From assembly GCA_963764305.1 (NCBI GenBank), contig CAVXSD010000010.1, positions 62,001 through 126,000 on the forward strand: a DNA stretch of 64,000 nt, written 5' to 3'. Below are positions 16,950 through 26,252 of the stretch, in pieces. Position numbers and translations under genes: made by a program. Under the pieces are notes generated by a model, which searched no databases, had not been told where the DNA came from, and saw only the letters and a program-made list of their open reading frames with translations. Origin of the DNA: Bog-473 sp963764305 (GTDB lineage: Bacteria; Actinomycetota; Acidimicrobiia; Acidimicrobiales; RAAP-2). Position 1 is the stretch's first letter. Each line of letters starts with the position of its first letter.

Positions 16950-18501
16950 CTACGGCTTCAGATGCGCGTCGAAGAATGCGAGGATGCGCCGACGTGCATC
17001 TCGCGCAGAGTCCTCGTCGTAGCCCGATCCTGGCGAGAGTATTCCGAAGACCGGCTCCAAGACGGAGAACGGGAATGGATTCTTGTCTCCAGCTCCTTCG
17101 TGGTCATTGAGAAATGAGTGCCCGGCCTCGGGGTACTCCTTGACATCATGTTCGACCCCGACGGCCGTCAAGGCCCGCTCGAGGCGATCGGCGGCCCCTC
17201 GCAGTGTGCGATCCTTGCCGCCGTAGCTTCCGACAATCGGGCACGCCCGTCTCAAGAACCTGGCCGCGTAGGCGTCCTTCGGAGCGGTGCCGCGCGATGC
17301 CACCGATGTCGTCACCGATGAGCTCGCACTCCCCCGTATGGACTCCAGTCCTGATCTCGATCCCGAGGGATTCTGCGTCGCCACGGAGGGCTTCGGCGCA
17401 GCGGATGGCGTGGGTCGGCCCCTCGAATGTGGCCAGGTGTCCGTCACCGGTGCTCTTCACTACTGTTCCTCCGAAGCGCTCGGTCGCATCAGTGGTGACG
17501 TCACCGAATCGCTCCAACAGCGCGCGCCACCGCTCGTCACCCATTGCGGCGGCACGAGCGGTTGACGACACGATGTCGGTGAACAGCACGGTCTTCAAGG
17601 CTCGGTGCGGTTGCCGCGGTGCCGCGTGGGAACCGGTCAGGAACTCCTCGATCCTCCGATTGATGCGATCTGCATCGCTTGCAAGGAAGGGGGCATGGTC
17701 GTGCCCGGCGACCTCGAGAAACCGAGCATCCCGAATGTGGTCGGCGAGGTAACGACCGCCCTGCACCGGGATCGGATCATCCGTGGCATGGATGACGAGC
17801 GTAGGCACATGGATTGAGGGCAGGAGTGGCCGGACGTCGATCCGGAATGCCGCCTCGAGGGTGACTCGGGCCATTCCAGGGCTCGCACTCATCCTTTCGA
17901 GCATCCCGAGTTGACTCAACGACTTCACCGACGGCAAGAGGACATGCAGTGCTTCCCCGGTTCCCCAGTTCGAGCGTATTGCGGCGCTCAACGGCTGAAT
18001 TCGCTGGACCTGCTCGGTCGACAGCACATACTTCGCGGCGGTGATCCCGCTTAGGCGTCGAGCAACCTCATCCGGATCGCCCTCTAGGTCATCCCAACTC
18101 AATTCCGCGTGGGCGAAAGTTCCCGTGAGAACGAGCGCATTGACCCGATCAGGTCGTGATGCCGCGAACAGGATCGATGCCGGTCCACCTTCACTGATTC
18201 CCATGAGGGCGGCGCAGCCAATTCCGGCGGCATCCATGATCGCTTCGATCTCCGCCGCGCGGTCCTCCAGCGTACGGACCTTGGGGACGGGGTCGGAGAG
18301 TCCCACTCCTGCCTTGTCGAACCAAAGGACCCGACAGAAGGATGCAAGCTGATCAAGCCACGCCTTGGCCTCAGGAACGGTCCAAAAGAGTTCGACATGA
18401 CTGATGAACGATGAGGCGATTACGAGGTCGATCGGACCTTCGCCGAATACCTGGTAGGCGAGGCTCAGGTCGCCACACTGCGCGTATTTCGTCTGGGGCA
18501 T
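16950..18501 (-). pseudogene. Chimera: hydrolase-cyclase fusion (copy 2) joined to the 3' end of a dienelactone-hydrolase gene
   Basis: From 18501 the protein is an Rv1900c-type fusion: triad GISEGG (Ser103), Asp in HATDDP, and His in GHDHAPF; then a cyclase with FTDIVSST and VVKSTGDG. It runs normally to LIGDDIGGIA near 17290 and then loses its remaining ~60 residues. From there another frame carries APKDAYAARFLRRACPIVGS, YPEAGHSFLNDHEGAGD and ARRRILAFFDAHLKP down to 16950, the C-terminus of a DLH-family hydrolase with its catalytic His. A deletion fused two genes out of frame. The hydrolase domain may still be made; the cyclase lacks its Arg and dimer elements. Confidence 0.82.
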
Positions 18502-18575
18502 GCACGAACATTACGCGATGCCGTTTTAGAGAACTCGCCTGCCACTCAGGATCTATCTGGAATGTGGATGCGCAG

Positions 18576-18608
18576 TGGGGTGCCCCCTATCGCCAAAGGT
18601 CGGGGCGT
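18576..18608 (+). repeat. Array hairpin H15
   Basis: GGGGTGCCCCCTATCGCC, then AAAGGTCGGGGCG, in the divergent gap upstream of the chimera. Confidence 0.65.
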
Positions 18609-18609
18609 C

Positions 18610-18939
18610 AACCAGGGCTCTTGGCGAGATCTACCAAAAGCCCGGCCACGAGGTCAGGGGCGATCAGGGTATCCAAGTGGTTTGCAGGGCGAGCAGATCC
18701 TCATGGGTAGTCGGATCATTGCTGTGGCCGATGTGGTCGAATCGATGGCGTCTGGACGACCTTATCGATCAGCACTTGGTCTCGACGCAACGCTCGAGGA
18801 ACTTCAGAGTGGTGCTGGCAAGATCTATGACGCTGATGTCGTTGAAGCGTTCATGAGAGTGGTCAAGAGCGGCCAGGTGATCTTTGATTACAACGGATCA
18901 CCGGAGATTGGTAGCAGTCGCCCCACTATTTTGACATAG
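18610..18939 (+). pseudogene. HD-GYP domain remnant
   Basis: The last ~80 codons are clear: GEQILMGSRIIAVADVVESM, ASGRPYRSALGLDATLEEL and GKIYDADVVEAFMRV are the C-terminal part of an HD-GYP c-di-GMP phosphodiesterase domain. Just before it SGYPSGLQG and, in another frame, GEIYQKPGHEV are leftovers of upstream motifs. The HD and GYP catalytic residues are gone, so it is inactive. Confidence 0.75.
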
Positions 18940-18954
18940 GCGGTGGGTGTCTAA

Positions 18955-19000
18955 AGGGTGAGTTCCATACGCCGGTTGGGTGAGGCACCAGGAGCGCGTG
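18955..19000 (+). repeat. Array hairpin H16 (degenerate)
   Basis: AGGGTGAGTTCCATACGCCGG, then TTGGGTGAGGCACC. It fills the 78-bp gap between the HD-GYP remnant and the next gene. Confidence 0.5.
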
Positions 19001-19017
19001 GACGGCCCCGACCCAGT

Positions 19018-19602
19018 ATGGATACGGTCGTGTTCGTGGACATTCCCGAATCTGTCGCTGCAGCGCAGGATCGAGCGAGCAAGTCTGGCTTCGAACTCTC
19101 CTCGGAGGCAGAGGTGGGCCAACTGCTGGCCTGCCTGGCCAATGCCGTCCCCATTGGGGGGAGGATCCTGGAGATCGGTACAGGATGCGGGGTGGGTCTC
19201 TCTTGGATCGTCCACGGCGTCGGATCCCGCACCGACGTGGAGGTAATAAGCGTCGAACTCGATCGTGCGCTCGCAGATGCGGCGAGAAGTGTCGGCTGGC
19301 CGAGCTGGGTCTCGATCGTCGAGGGGGACGGGGCCGATCTCGTCGGAACGATCGGATCGTTTGACCTCATCTTCCCCGATGCCCCCGGGGGGAAGATCTT
19401 CAAGCTTCGCAAGACGATCTCCACACTCCGACCGGGAGGTTTTCTCCTGGTCGATGACATGGACCTGACGGTGCACGAAGATCCCGAACTGCGAGACGGC
19501 CTTGCCTCGGTGAGGGAGCGAATCGTTACCCATCCCGATCTCGTCTGGGCGGAGTTGCCCGTGGCCAGTGGTGTCATCGTCGCCACCAAACGAAGGACGT
19601 AG
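19018..19602 (+). CDS. O-methyltransferase-like SAM methyltransferase
   Basis: 194 residues from the ATG at 19018. SAM motif ILEIGTGCGVGLSWIVHGV, VEVISVELDRALADAA, the metal/SAM region FDLIFPDAPGGK, and PGGFLLVDDMDLTV fit the Methyltransf_24/COMT-like group. It ends 6 bp before hairpin H17. The substrate is unknown. Confidence 0.8.
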   Translation: MDTVVFVDIPESVAAAQDRASKSGFELSSEAEVGQLLACLANAVPIGGRILEIGTGCGVGLSWIVHGVGSRTDVEVISVELDRALADAARSVGWPSWVSIVEGDGADLVGTIGSFDLIFPDAPGGKIFKLRKTISTLRPGGFLLVDDMDLTVHEDPELRDGLASVRERIVTHPDLVWAELPVASGVIVATKRRT

Positions 19603-19607
19603 GCGGA

Positions 19608-19659
19608 GGTGCCCCCGAACGCCGGCCTTGGGTGCCCCGCTCCGGCACAACGGGGGCAG
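19608..19659 (+). repeat. Array hairpin H17 (type copy)
   Basis: Outer stem TGCCCCCG/CGGGGGCA (8 bp, perfect); unpaired AAC / ACAA; inner stem GCCGG/CCGGC; 16-nt loop CCTTGGGTGCCCCGCT. This is the best-preserved copy and shows the two-stem architecture. Confidence 0.85.
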
Positions 19660-19740
19660 TCAATTCATGGCCTTTGCCAGTTCAATTCGTGCTGTTGCTT
19701 CTGCTCAGCCCGGCGTGGCCAGTCTGGCGCAAGGATCGCC

Positions 19741-20466
19741 TTAGTCAGCCGTAGCCAATTCCCAGTCTGGTCTGGCGATCGGGCTCTCCGTCCTGAAGCC
19801 CTTCCACGCACAATAGATACCGAGGATGAGCTCCCACGCGGCTTCCGGCAGTGTCAGGAGGCCAGAAAGTCCCGAACCGTTCTTGTACACACCGCACAGG
19901 ACCAGCACGAAGTTAAGGATCAACAACGAGCCACCGATGAGTCCCAGCAACGCCATGCGAGGCGGCACGAGTGCCGATCGGTACATCAAGTAGCCCAGCA
20001 TCAAGCCGTTCCCGATTCCCGCAACGAGTCCGGGTCCCCACTGGAACGCCCATTCGTACGTATGCGCCAGCGAATTACCTGAAACGCCTAGTGCCGTGGC
20101 CTGGGCGCCAGTAGCTGAAGCCAACGAGCCCGCCACGTTCACAATCGTCATGATGCTCATGAGGCCGATGGCAGCGAAGACCGACTCCATGATGCGAGCC
20201 GTGACGTATCCGAGCGAGACGGTTTCGCTTTGCCGTCTGACAAGCGGGTAGATGACGACTGCCGTTCCGATTTGGGTGACGATCAGTCCGAACTCGAGGA
20301 CCGCGCCGAGTTTGAGGCTTGTGGTGGAAGTGGCCCCAGGGACGAAAACCAAGTTCGACCAGCTCGCGTGGAGTCCGTGAATGAAGAGCAGCCGCGCCGG
20401 GATGCTCGTTACGAATGTGCCGATGAACAACCAGCCGAAGATACGGCCTGTTCGCCGAACGTCCAT
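19741..20466 (-). CDS. DUF4386 integral membrane protein
   Basis: 241 residues with about six hydrophobic segments, beginning MDVRRTGRIFGWLFIGTFV. IVTQIGTAVVIYPLVRR, SLGYVTARIMESVFAAIGLM, GPGLVAGIGNGLMLGYLMYRS and ALLGLIGGSLLILNFVLVL match the DUF4386 family (SpoIISA-neighbour-like hypothetical membrane proteins). The role is unknown. Confidence 0.75.
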   Translation of the reverse strand: MDVRRTGRIFGWLFIGTFVTSIPARLLFIHGLHASWSNLVFVPGATSTTSLKLGAVLEFGLIVTQIGTAVVIYPLVRRQSETVSLGYVTARIMESVFAAIGLMSIMTIVNVAGSLASATGAQATALGVSGNSLAHTYEWAFQWGPGLVAGIGNGLMLGYLMYRSALVPPRMALLGLIGGSLLILNFVLVLCGVYKNGSGLSGLLTLPEAAWELILGIYCAWKGFRTESPIARPDWELATAD

Positions 20467-20720
20467 GTGAAGATCCCCCGATTTCGCCCTTTCGCCAATG
20501 TTGCCAGCAAATGATCAAATTTTTGACAACAAGTCAAGCCACCTTTGCGGATCGTCACACAGTTGCAAACAAATTCTTTAGGGTCTTGCGCATTGACCTA
20601 TGACTTCGCAGTCCTGGGATGTCCGATGCACATTGCACCCTGGGAAAACCCTGAGCCGCACTTGGCCTAATGCTCACCGGCCACAGACCATCCCGCATCG
20701 TGCCGTTACGGAGCGGGTTC

Positions 20721-20740
20721 AAAGGGTGTCCCCGTTCGCC
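20721..20740 (+). repeat. Array hairpin H18, left half, split by IS110-2
   Basis: AAAGGGTGTCCCCGTTCGCC abuts the left end of IS110-2. No clear right half follows the element at 22279. The rest of the 20467-20720 gap upstream of the DUF4386 gene holds nothing that I recognise. Confidence 0.7.
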
Positions 20741-21019
20741 AATGATGTTGTGAAGCTCCCATGAGGATCCACCGCTGCAAGGTTGGTCGTCAGTAGTTTC
20801 GAGAGCACCGGAGCTGCCGGTCTGACTCCAGATCGTTGGACATGCCTTGGTGTCCACACCCCGTCGACCGGAGCTCCGGGCACATCCATCGAGGCGCGGC
20901 GCGCCCCGTTCCAGAGGGGTGATGGGCCGGTCTGTTCACAGCAGATCGACCTTCACCGTCACTCCTTCTCGGGACGGCCGTGCCACCCCTCAAGCGAGTT
21001 AAGGAAAGGAAGGGATGGC

Positions 21020-22060
21020 ATGACCATCGTAGAAGCCGCGCGCGCCGTCACCGGTGGCATCGACACCCACGGAGAGGTTCACGTAGCCGCCGCCCTCGAC
21101 GAGGTTGGTGGCCTGCTCGGCACCCAGTCCTTCGGGGCCGACCCCAATGGCTATTCGGACCTGCTGGCCTGGCTCGAGTCCTTCGGGGAGGTCAGCAAGG
21201 TCGGCGTAGAGGGGACGGGATCCTATGGGGCCGGCCTCGCCCGCTTCCTCGCTAACGCAGGGGTCCACGTCGTCGAAGTCGACCGCCAGAACCGCCAGAC
21301 GCGACGACAGAGCGGCAAGTCCGATCCCCTCGACGCGGTCGAAGCTGCCCGGGCTGCGCTCTCGGGCCGCGCCCATGGAAGGGCCAAGAGCAGGGACGGT
21401 TCGGTCGAGGCCATTCGGGTCCTCGTCGTGGCCAAGCGCTCGGCCCGAGGGGCGCGCATCAAGGCGCTCACCCAGATGCGCCAGCTCACCTTCAGTGCCC
21501 CCGACCAGCTCCAGAGCCGTCTCAAGGGCCTCCCCATGGCCCAGTTCGTCGCGGCGGCCCAGGGATTGCGCCCGACGCGCTCGCCCGACGTGGTGACCGC
21601 GGCGACGAAGGCATCGCTCTGCTCGCTGGCCCATCGCGTCGGCGACCTCGAAGCGGAGATCTCCGACCTCGACGCCATGATCACCCCGCTGCTCGAAGAC
21701 ACTGCCCCCGAGCTGCTCGCCGTCTATGGCGTGGGCATCGACACCGCGGCCGCACTGTTGGTCGCCGCCGGCGACAACCCCGAGCGTCTGCGCTCTGAGG
21801 CGGCCTGGGCGCATCTGTGCGGGGTCTCTCCCCTCGAGGCCTCCTCGGGCAAGGTCACTCGTCACCGCCTCAACCGGGGCGGGGACCGCCAGGCCAACCG
21901 GGCGCTGTGGCACATCGTGATCACCCGACTCGCCTCTGATCCGAGGACCCAGGCCTACATGGAACGCCGGGTCAAAGACGGTCGCTCCAAGCGCGAGGCC
22001 ATCCGCATGCTCAAGCGTTACGTCGCCCGCGAGGTTTACCGCTACCTGCCTCGCGCCTAG
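21020..22060 (+). CDS. IS110-family DEDD transposase
   Basis: 346 residues, with the same motifs as the gene at 5863 and scattered substitutions (for example VTGGID for VTVGID, LARFLANAG for IARFLTKAG). It is intact. Most differences fall in the first two thirds and the C-terminal part is nearly the same, which suggests gene conversion or selection on the Transposase_20 domain. Confidence 0.93.
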   Translation: MTIVEAARAVTGGIDTHGEVHVAAALDEVGGLLGTQSFGADPNGYSDLLAWLESFGEVSKVGVEGTGSYGAGLARFLANAGVHVVEVDRQNRQTRRQSGKSDPLDAVEAARAALSGRAHGRAKSRDGSVEAIRVLVVAKRSARGARIKALTQMRQLTFSAPDQLQSRLKGLPMAQFVAAAQGLRPTRSPDVVTAATKASLCSLAHRVGDLEAEISDLDAMITPLLEDTAPELLAVYGVGIDTAAALLVAAGDNPERLRSEAAWAHLCGVSPLEASSGKVTRHRLNRGGDRQANRALWHIVITRLASDPRTQAYMERRVKDGRSKREAIRMLKRYVAREVYRYLPRA

Positions 22061-22278
22061 ATCCCCGGACCATGGACCTGGCTCACCGTTCGCCTGTCGT
22101 CCTGCGGGATTGACCTGTAACCGATATGCCGGTCCATGGTCTGGGTTACCCGACTTTCGAAGACGCGTGACCTGATAAGAGCCTGCCCTCTCCGACGAGT
22201 GGCCCGTCATTGGTCTGTCCGCTGTCCTCACTGCCAAAAATCCCCCGAAAGGGGTTGACATCATCCATAGGAGCATCG
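22061..22278 (+). ncRNA. Candidate bridge RNA region of IS110-2
   Basis: Almost the same as 6904-7123, including the GGACCATGGACC / GGTCCATGGTC stem and the loop segment CCGTTCGCC at 22086-22094, which equals the left target at 20732-20740. Confidence 0.6.
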
Positions 22279-22353
22279 GATCGGTCGGACTGTAGAGAGC
22301 GTCGGAGCTTTCGCACTCGGGGACGAAACGGCCGAGATCGGACACGTCCTTTG

Positions 22354-22968
22354 TCATGGGTTGTCGATGGGCGGCGCGATAGGTCTGAACACTCGCCACA
22401 TCAGCCACATTTTCGGCGCGCCGTTCGAAAGTTGCTTCGTGTCGATGACCTCGAATCCATGCCGACGATAGAACGGAACGTTGCTCTCCCGTTGCGTCTC
22501 AAGGTAGGCGGGAAGACCATCGGTGTCGCACTGGCCCAAAACCGGGGCCAGGACTTTGGAGGCGAGTCCGCGCCTTTGCCAGTCAGGATGTGTTCCCAGA
22601 CCTTCGAGGTACCAGTGAGGCTCAGATGGGTGCACTTCTGCCATCTCAGTCAGGACGCCCATGGCAAGATCGGCTCTCTCGCCGGCAGCCTCAGCGAAAG
22701 GCTCGGCCATCATTCGGATCTGCTCCTCGGAGTGGGCCCAGGCTTCTGGCGGCGCCCACGTCGCCGTGCACGCAGCATCATCGGTCGTGTAGATGCTTTC
22801 GTGGATCATCGAAGCGCGAATCAAGCAGTAGAACAACAGCGTGGCGCGCCGCTCAAAGTCGTCGGGAGGAAGCATCCAGGTAATCAACGGATCGTACTGA
22901 AATGCCCGCATTTGGACCTGGGCTATCTGAGGAAGATCGTTGAGCGTTGCCAGTCGAACCGTGGTCAC
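22354..22968 (-). CDS. GNAT-family N-acetyltransferase
   Basis: 204 residues from a GTG at 22968 (TTVRLATLNDLPQIAQVQ). The acetyl-CoA motif appears as LEGLGTHPDWQRRGLASKVL with the Q/RxxGxA pyrophosphate loop, then LETQRESNVPFYRRHGFEV. The acceptor is unknown. The frame is open further upstream, but only into IS110-3, so the GTG just inside hairpin H19 is preferred. Confidence 0.85.
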   Translation of the reverse strand: MTTVRLATLNDLPQIAQVQMRAFQYDPLITWMLPPDDFERRATLLFYCLIRASMIHESIYTTDDAACTATWAPPEAWAHSEEQIRMMAEPFAEAAGERADLAMGVLTEMAEVHPSEPHWYLEGLGTHPDWQRRGLASKVLAPVLGQCDTDGLPAYLETQRESNVPFYRRHGFEVIDTKQLSNGAPKMWLMWRVFRPIAPPIDNP

Positions 22969-22995
22969 CCGGTCAATGTAATTCGCACGATCCGG

Positions 22996-23010
22996 CACGT
23001 GCCCCCTAAC
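22996..23010 (+). repeat. Array hairpin H19, left half, split by IS110-3
   Basis: CACGTGCCCCCTAAC abuts the element. The right half CCGGGACGGTGGGCAGG resumes at 24453, so joining both sides restores a standard hairpin (compare CGCCGGGACGGTGGGGCA in H26). Confidence 0.8.
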
Positions 23011-23217
23011 AGTGACAATGGTCCGGAGGATCCACCGCTGCACTGTGGCCCTGAATAGTTTCAGGAGTGCCGGCAGGTTCAACCTGTCTCGCACATTGAC
23101 AGCGGCGCGTCCCGTCTCCGAGAAAGGGTGATTGGTCTGGGTTGCTTGAACAACCCGGACCGCCCGTCGCTCCGATCCGGAACGGCCGTGCCATCCCTAA
23201 CACCGTTTAGAGAAGGG

Positions 23218-24256
23218 ATGACCATGACCATCGTAGAAGCTGCGCGGGGTGTGACCGGTGGCGTCGACACTCACCTCGACGTCCACGTGGCCGCCGCCCT
23301 CGATCCGCTCGGAGCCCTGCTCGGCACGGAGCGCTTCGACACCGATCCGGCCGGCTACAACGCGTTGCTTACCTGGCTCAAGGGCTTCGGTGCGCTCACC
23401 AAGGTCGGGGTGGAAGGCACGGGATCGTATGGAGCGGGCCTGGCCCGGTTCCTGCGCCGAGCAGACCTCGAGGTGATCGAGGTCGACCGGCCAAACCGGG
23501 CCGAGCGTCGTCGTTCGGGCAAGTCTGATCCCCTCGACGCCGTTGAAGCGGCTCGAGCCGCCCTCAGCGGCCGGGCTCAAGGCATTTCGAAGTCCAAGGA
23601 CGAGGCCATCCGGGTCCTCGTCGTCGCCACGCGCTCGGCCCGAGCCGCCCGGGTTAAGGCGCTGACCCAGATGCGCCACCTGGTGATCACCGCCCCCGAC
23701 CAGGTGCGCTGCCGCCTCAAAGGCTTGACCGTGGCGGCGCTGACCGCGGAGGCGGTGAGGCTGCGACCGTCGCCGCGCTGGAGATCTCGTGATGGCCGCC
23801 CACAAGGCATCACTGTGTTAGCTGGCCCGCCGGATCCAAGGGCTCGAAGATGAGATCGCCGAGCTCGAGGAGCGCATCGAGAAACTGGTGGAGGCCACGG
23901 CGCCCGAGCTGCTGGGACGCTTCGGCGTCGGCCCTGACACCGCGGCCGCTCTCTTGGTCAGCGCCGGGGACAACCCCGACCGCCTCCATTCAGAAGCGGC
24001 CTGGGCCCATCTGTGCGGGGTCGCCCCCATCCCGGCCTCGTCGGGCAAGAGCAACCGGCACCGTCTCGATCGCGGCGGTGACCGCCAAGCCAACAGCGCG
24101 CTGTGGCGCATCGCGATGGTCCGCATCGCCCACGATCCTGCGACCACCGCCTACTTCGAGCGCAAGGTAAAGGAAGGACGCTCCAAGCGAGACGTCATCC
24201 GTCTCCTCAAGCGCTACGTCGCCCGCGAGCTCTACCGCTACCTGCCACGCGGCTGA
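23218..24256 (+). pseudogene. IS110-family transposase, broken
   Basis: The N-terminal DEDD domain is intact (GGVDTHLDVHVAA, VGVEGTGSYGAG, SDPLDAVEAA). Near 23770 the frame is lost, and the frame that restores AAHKASLC and LARRIQGLEDEIAELEERI also contains a TAG at about 23818. The C-terminal domain continues normally (FGVGPDTAAALLVSAGDNP ... KRYVARELYRYLP). One indel plus one stop means a true pseudogene. Confidence 0.88.
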
Positions 24257-24452
24257 ATCTCGGACCGTGGGTCTGGCTCACCCCCTAACTGTCGTCCTTC
24301 GGGGCTGACTTTCCGGCGACTCGCCGGCCCACGGTCCGGGTCAACGCTCTGTGAACGGCGTGGCCTGATAAGAGCATGTCTTCACCCGAGTGACTCATCA
24401 CTGTTCTGTCCGCTGTTCGCAAAAAGGGGTTTGACAACTGATAGGAGCGTCG
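24257..24452 (+). ncRNA. Candidate bridge RNA region of IS110-3
   Basis: The stem GGACCGTGGG (from 24262) / CCCACGGTCC (to 24337) replaces the A/T pairs of IS110-1 with G/C pairs. The loop segment CCCCCTAAC sits between the same invariant GGCTCA and TGTCGTCCT blocks and matches its own left target. CCGGCGA at 24313 is the reverse complement of the right junction TCGCCGG (24450-24456), a possible right guide, although it could also fold on the adjacent TCGCCGG. Confidence 0.6.
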
Positions 24453-24487
24453 CCGGGACGGTGGGCAGGCGAGCCCACTCGGTCGCT

Positions 24488-25159
24488 TCAAAGATCCAGC
24501 GTTTTGGTCTTCGGGTCGATTGACATGCGGGCAACGATCTTTGCCTTCGTGCGAATTGAGAGCTCTCGAGGGAAGGCGGCGACGCTTCTTGCCAGCTCGC
24601 CTGCAACCGACATCAACTCGGTCGGTGCAACAACGCGTGACACGAGTCCGAGTTCGCGAGCCTCGTTCGCATCAACCGTGCGACCTGTGAGGCATAGGTC
24701 CCGGGCGACTGCGCCGCCAACCAGATCGTGCAGCGGTCCGTAAATCACGTCGCCGAAGGACCGCTCGGGGTGGCCGAACCGGGCCGAACTCGAGGCAATA
24801 CGCAAGTCACAAAGGACGGCCAGGTCGAACCCACCGGCCAGCGCCGGACCGTTCACCGCGGCGATCAGAGGAAGGGGAAATCGGAGTAACGCGTGATGGA
24901 ACCTGTCGCTGGACTCCCACAACTGCCTCTGAAAGGCGCGATCGTCCACTGCAAACTCGCTCAGATCGAATCCAGCGCTGAAGGTGTCACCTTGACCCGT
25001 CACCATGACGCAGCTGACCGAATCGTCTGAGCGGAGGCGTTCAAGCGCATCTATCACCTCTTCTCGGAGGGCGATAGAGAGCGCGTTCCTCTTGTGTGAA
25101 CGGTCCAAGATGATTGTTGCGACGCCTTCGTCGCAAGGCAGGACTCTTATGTCGGCCAT
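24488..25159 (-). CDS. Enoyl-CoA hydratase/isomerase (crotonase) family protein
   Basis: 223 residues. TIILDRSHKRNALSIALREE, the oxyanion-hole loop GDTFSAGFDLSEF, GPALAGGFDLAVLCDLRIAS and FGHPERSFG define the crotonase fold. VARDLCLTGRTVDANEARELGLVSRVV completes it. It is shorter than usual (~255), missing part of the C-terminal helices, and ends 36 bp before the IS110-3 right end. The substrate is unknown. A second ATG lies at 25162. Confidence 0.85.
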   Translation of the reverse strand: MADIRVLPCDEGVATIILDRSHKRNALSIALREEVIDALERLRSDDSVSCVMVTGQGDTFSAGFDLSEFAVDDRAFQRQLWESSDRFHHALLRFPLPLIAAVNGPALAGGFDLAVLCDLRIASSSARFGHPERSFGDVIYGPLHDLVGGAVARDLCLTGRTVDANEARELGLVSRVVAPTELMSVAGELARSVAAFPRELSIRTKAKIVARMSIDPKTKTLDL

Positions 25160-25260
25160 CAATGGATTATCTCAGGGCGTAGCATGTCGACTCCAGCTGC
25201 CCAATTAGCCGCGACGGTGCCACCATCCCGCTGTTCGCGGCTATCCAGCCGATTTCCTTG

Positions 25261-25314
25261 AGGGTGTCTCCGTACGCCAGGAGAGGGTGCCACTCTGCGG
25301 CGCTATGGGGGCAG
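25261..25314 (+). repeat. Array hairpin H20 (full length)
   Basis: AGGGTGTCTCCGTACGCC, AGGAGAGGGTGCCACTC, GCGGCGCTATGGGGGCAGG. The inner CGCC/GGCG pair. It lies between two minus-strand genes. Confidence 0.75.
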
Positions 25315-25389
25315 GCACTCAGATTCTAGCGACATGCAGGCATTGTCGTCCGCCGCGCGAAGCTGCGCTTTGTTGCGAAGTGGCGGCCC

Positions 25390-26070
25390 TCAGCTGACCC
25401 CTTTGATCGCCGTCTCGATCAGCTCGGCCACGGCTTCTGGTCTGGAAACGTAAATAGAGTGACTGCCAGCCGCCTCGACTTGTGTGGCGTTGGCCCGGTT
25501 GGCCATGAAGCGCTGTGCGTCCGGCGGGATCATCCGGTCGTCGGTGGCGATGAGGTACCAGGTTGGCTTGGTCCGCCAGGCCGGCTCGCTGATTTCTCCG
25601 GCGAGGGCGTCGACGCCCCAGGGCACCTGGGAATCGGCCATGAATGCGGCCAGGTCTGCGTCGACGTCCGAAGCGAACGAGGCGGGGAACTTGCCTTTGT
25701 CGAGGAAGAGGAACCCGTCCTGGGGGGGCAAGATGGGTGGGACGGGTGCGCCCGGTGGCGGGTCGGCGATGAGTTTGTTTACCGATTCGCCCCGGTCGGG
25801 GGCAAAAGCGGTGATGTAGACCAGCGCTGCCACATTGGGGTGGGTGCCTGCTTCGGTAATGACGGCCCCGCCATAGGAATGCCCGACTAGTACTACTTTG
25901 TCCGGCTGCTGGTCGAGGGCTCGCCGGGTAACGGCAGCGTCGTCGGCAAGGGACAGTGTCGGGTTCTGCACGACGCTGACCGGGTGGCCAGACCTTCGCA
26001 GAATCTGGTACACGCCCTGCCAGCCAGAGCCGTCTACGAACCCACCATGGACGAGAACGACACTATTCAT
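25390..26070 (-). CDS. Alpha/beta hydrolase (esterase-like)
   Basis: 226 residues. VVLVHGGFVDGSGW carries the HGG oxyanion loop. VVLVGHSYGGAVI provides the nucleophile Ser, IATDDRMIPPDAQ the Asp and EAAGSHSIYVSRP the His. The size and sequence are those of the AB_hydrolase_6 family of small esterases. The substrate is unknown. Confidence 0.88.
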   Translation of the reverse strand: MNSVVLVHGGFVDGSGWQGVYQILRRSGHPVSVVQNPTLSLADDAAVTRRALDQQPDKVVLVGHSYGGAVITEAGTHPNVAALVYITAFAPDRGESVNKLIADPPPGAPVPPILPPQDGFLFLDKGKFPASFASDVDADLAAFMADSQVPWGVDALAGEISEPAWRTKPTWYLIATDDRMIPPDAQRFMANRANATQVEAAGSHSIYVSRPEAVAELIETAIKGVS

Positions 26071-26252
26071 ACTGAAGCTCCATTCCAGGTTCTTACCGCT
26101 ACGAGGTTCTACGCATTCATTATGAGGCTCTGCTCAGACCATGGGTCGGAACTTCAGCATGGCTTTCGGTTTGTAACGACAAACTCAGTGCGATGTCAGG
26201 CCATTCCAAGTTTCGGCACCTAGCGATCCTGATCCTTGGCGGGTCCAGAGCG

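Larger units (their letters stand above)
20741..22278 (+). mobile_element. IS110-2, IS110-family insertion sequence (complete)
   Basis: About 1.54 kb, nearly identical to IS110-1 over its full length and inserted at the same sequence (CCCCGTTCGCC then AATGATG). The left target 20732-20740 recurs internally at 22086-22094. The right flank (GATCGGTCGG) does not resemble a hairpin, so the right side has been rearranged or the target was a half copy. Confidence 0.85.
23011..24452 (+). mobile_element. IS110-3, diverged and defective IS110-family element
   Basis: About 1.44 kb, clearly related to IS110-1/2 but diverged throughout. The left target CCCCCTAAC (23002-23010) recurs in its right-end region at 24281-24289, at exactly the position where IS110-1/2 carry CGTTCGCC. 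The right end is ATAGGAGCGTCG. Its transposase is broken, so it may move only in trans. Confidence 0.85.

Noticed and set aside
20500..20720. TTGACA-like promoter between DUF4386 and IS110-2
   Set aside because: TTGACA words occur, but no -10 box at acceptable spacing toward a gene could be placed.
20999..22408. 469-residue minus-strand ORF
   Set aside because: Antisense shadow of the IS110-2 transposase; a matching shadow opposes IS110-1.
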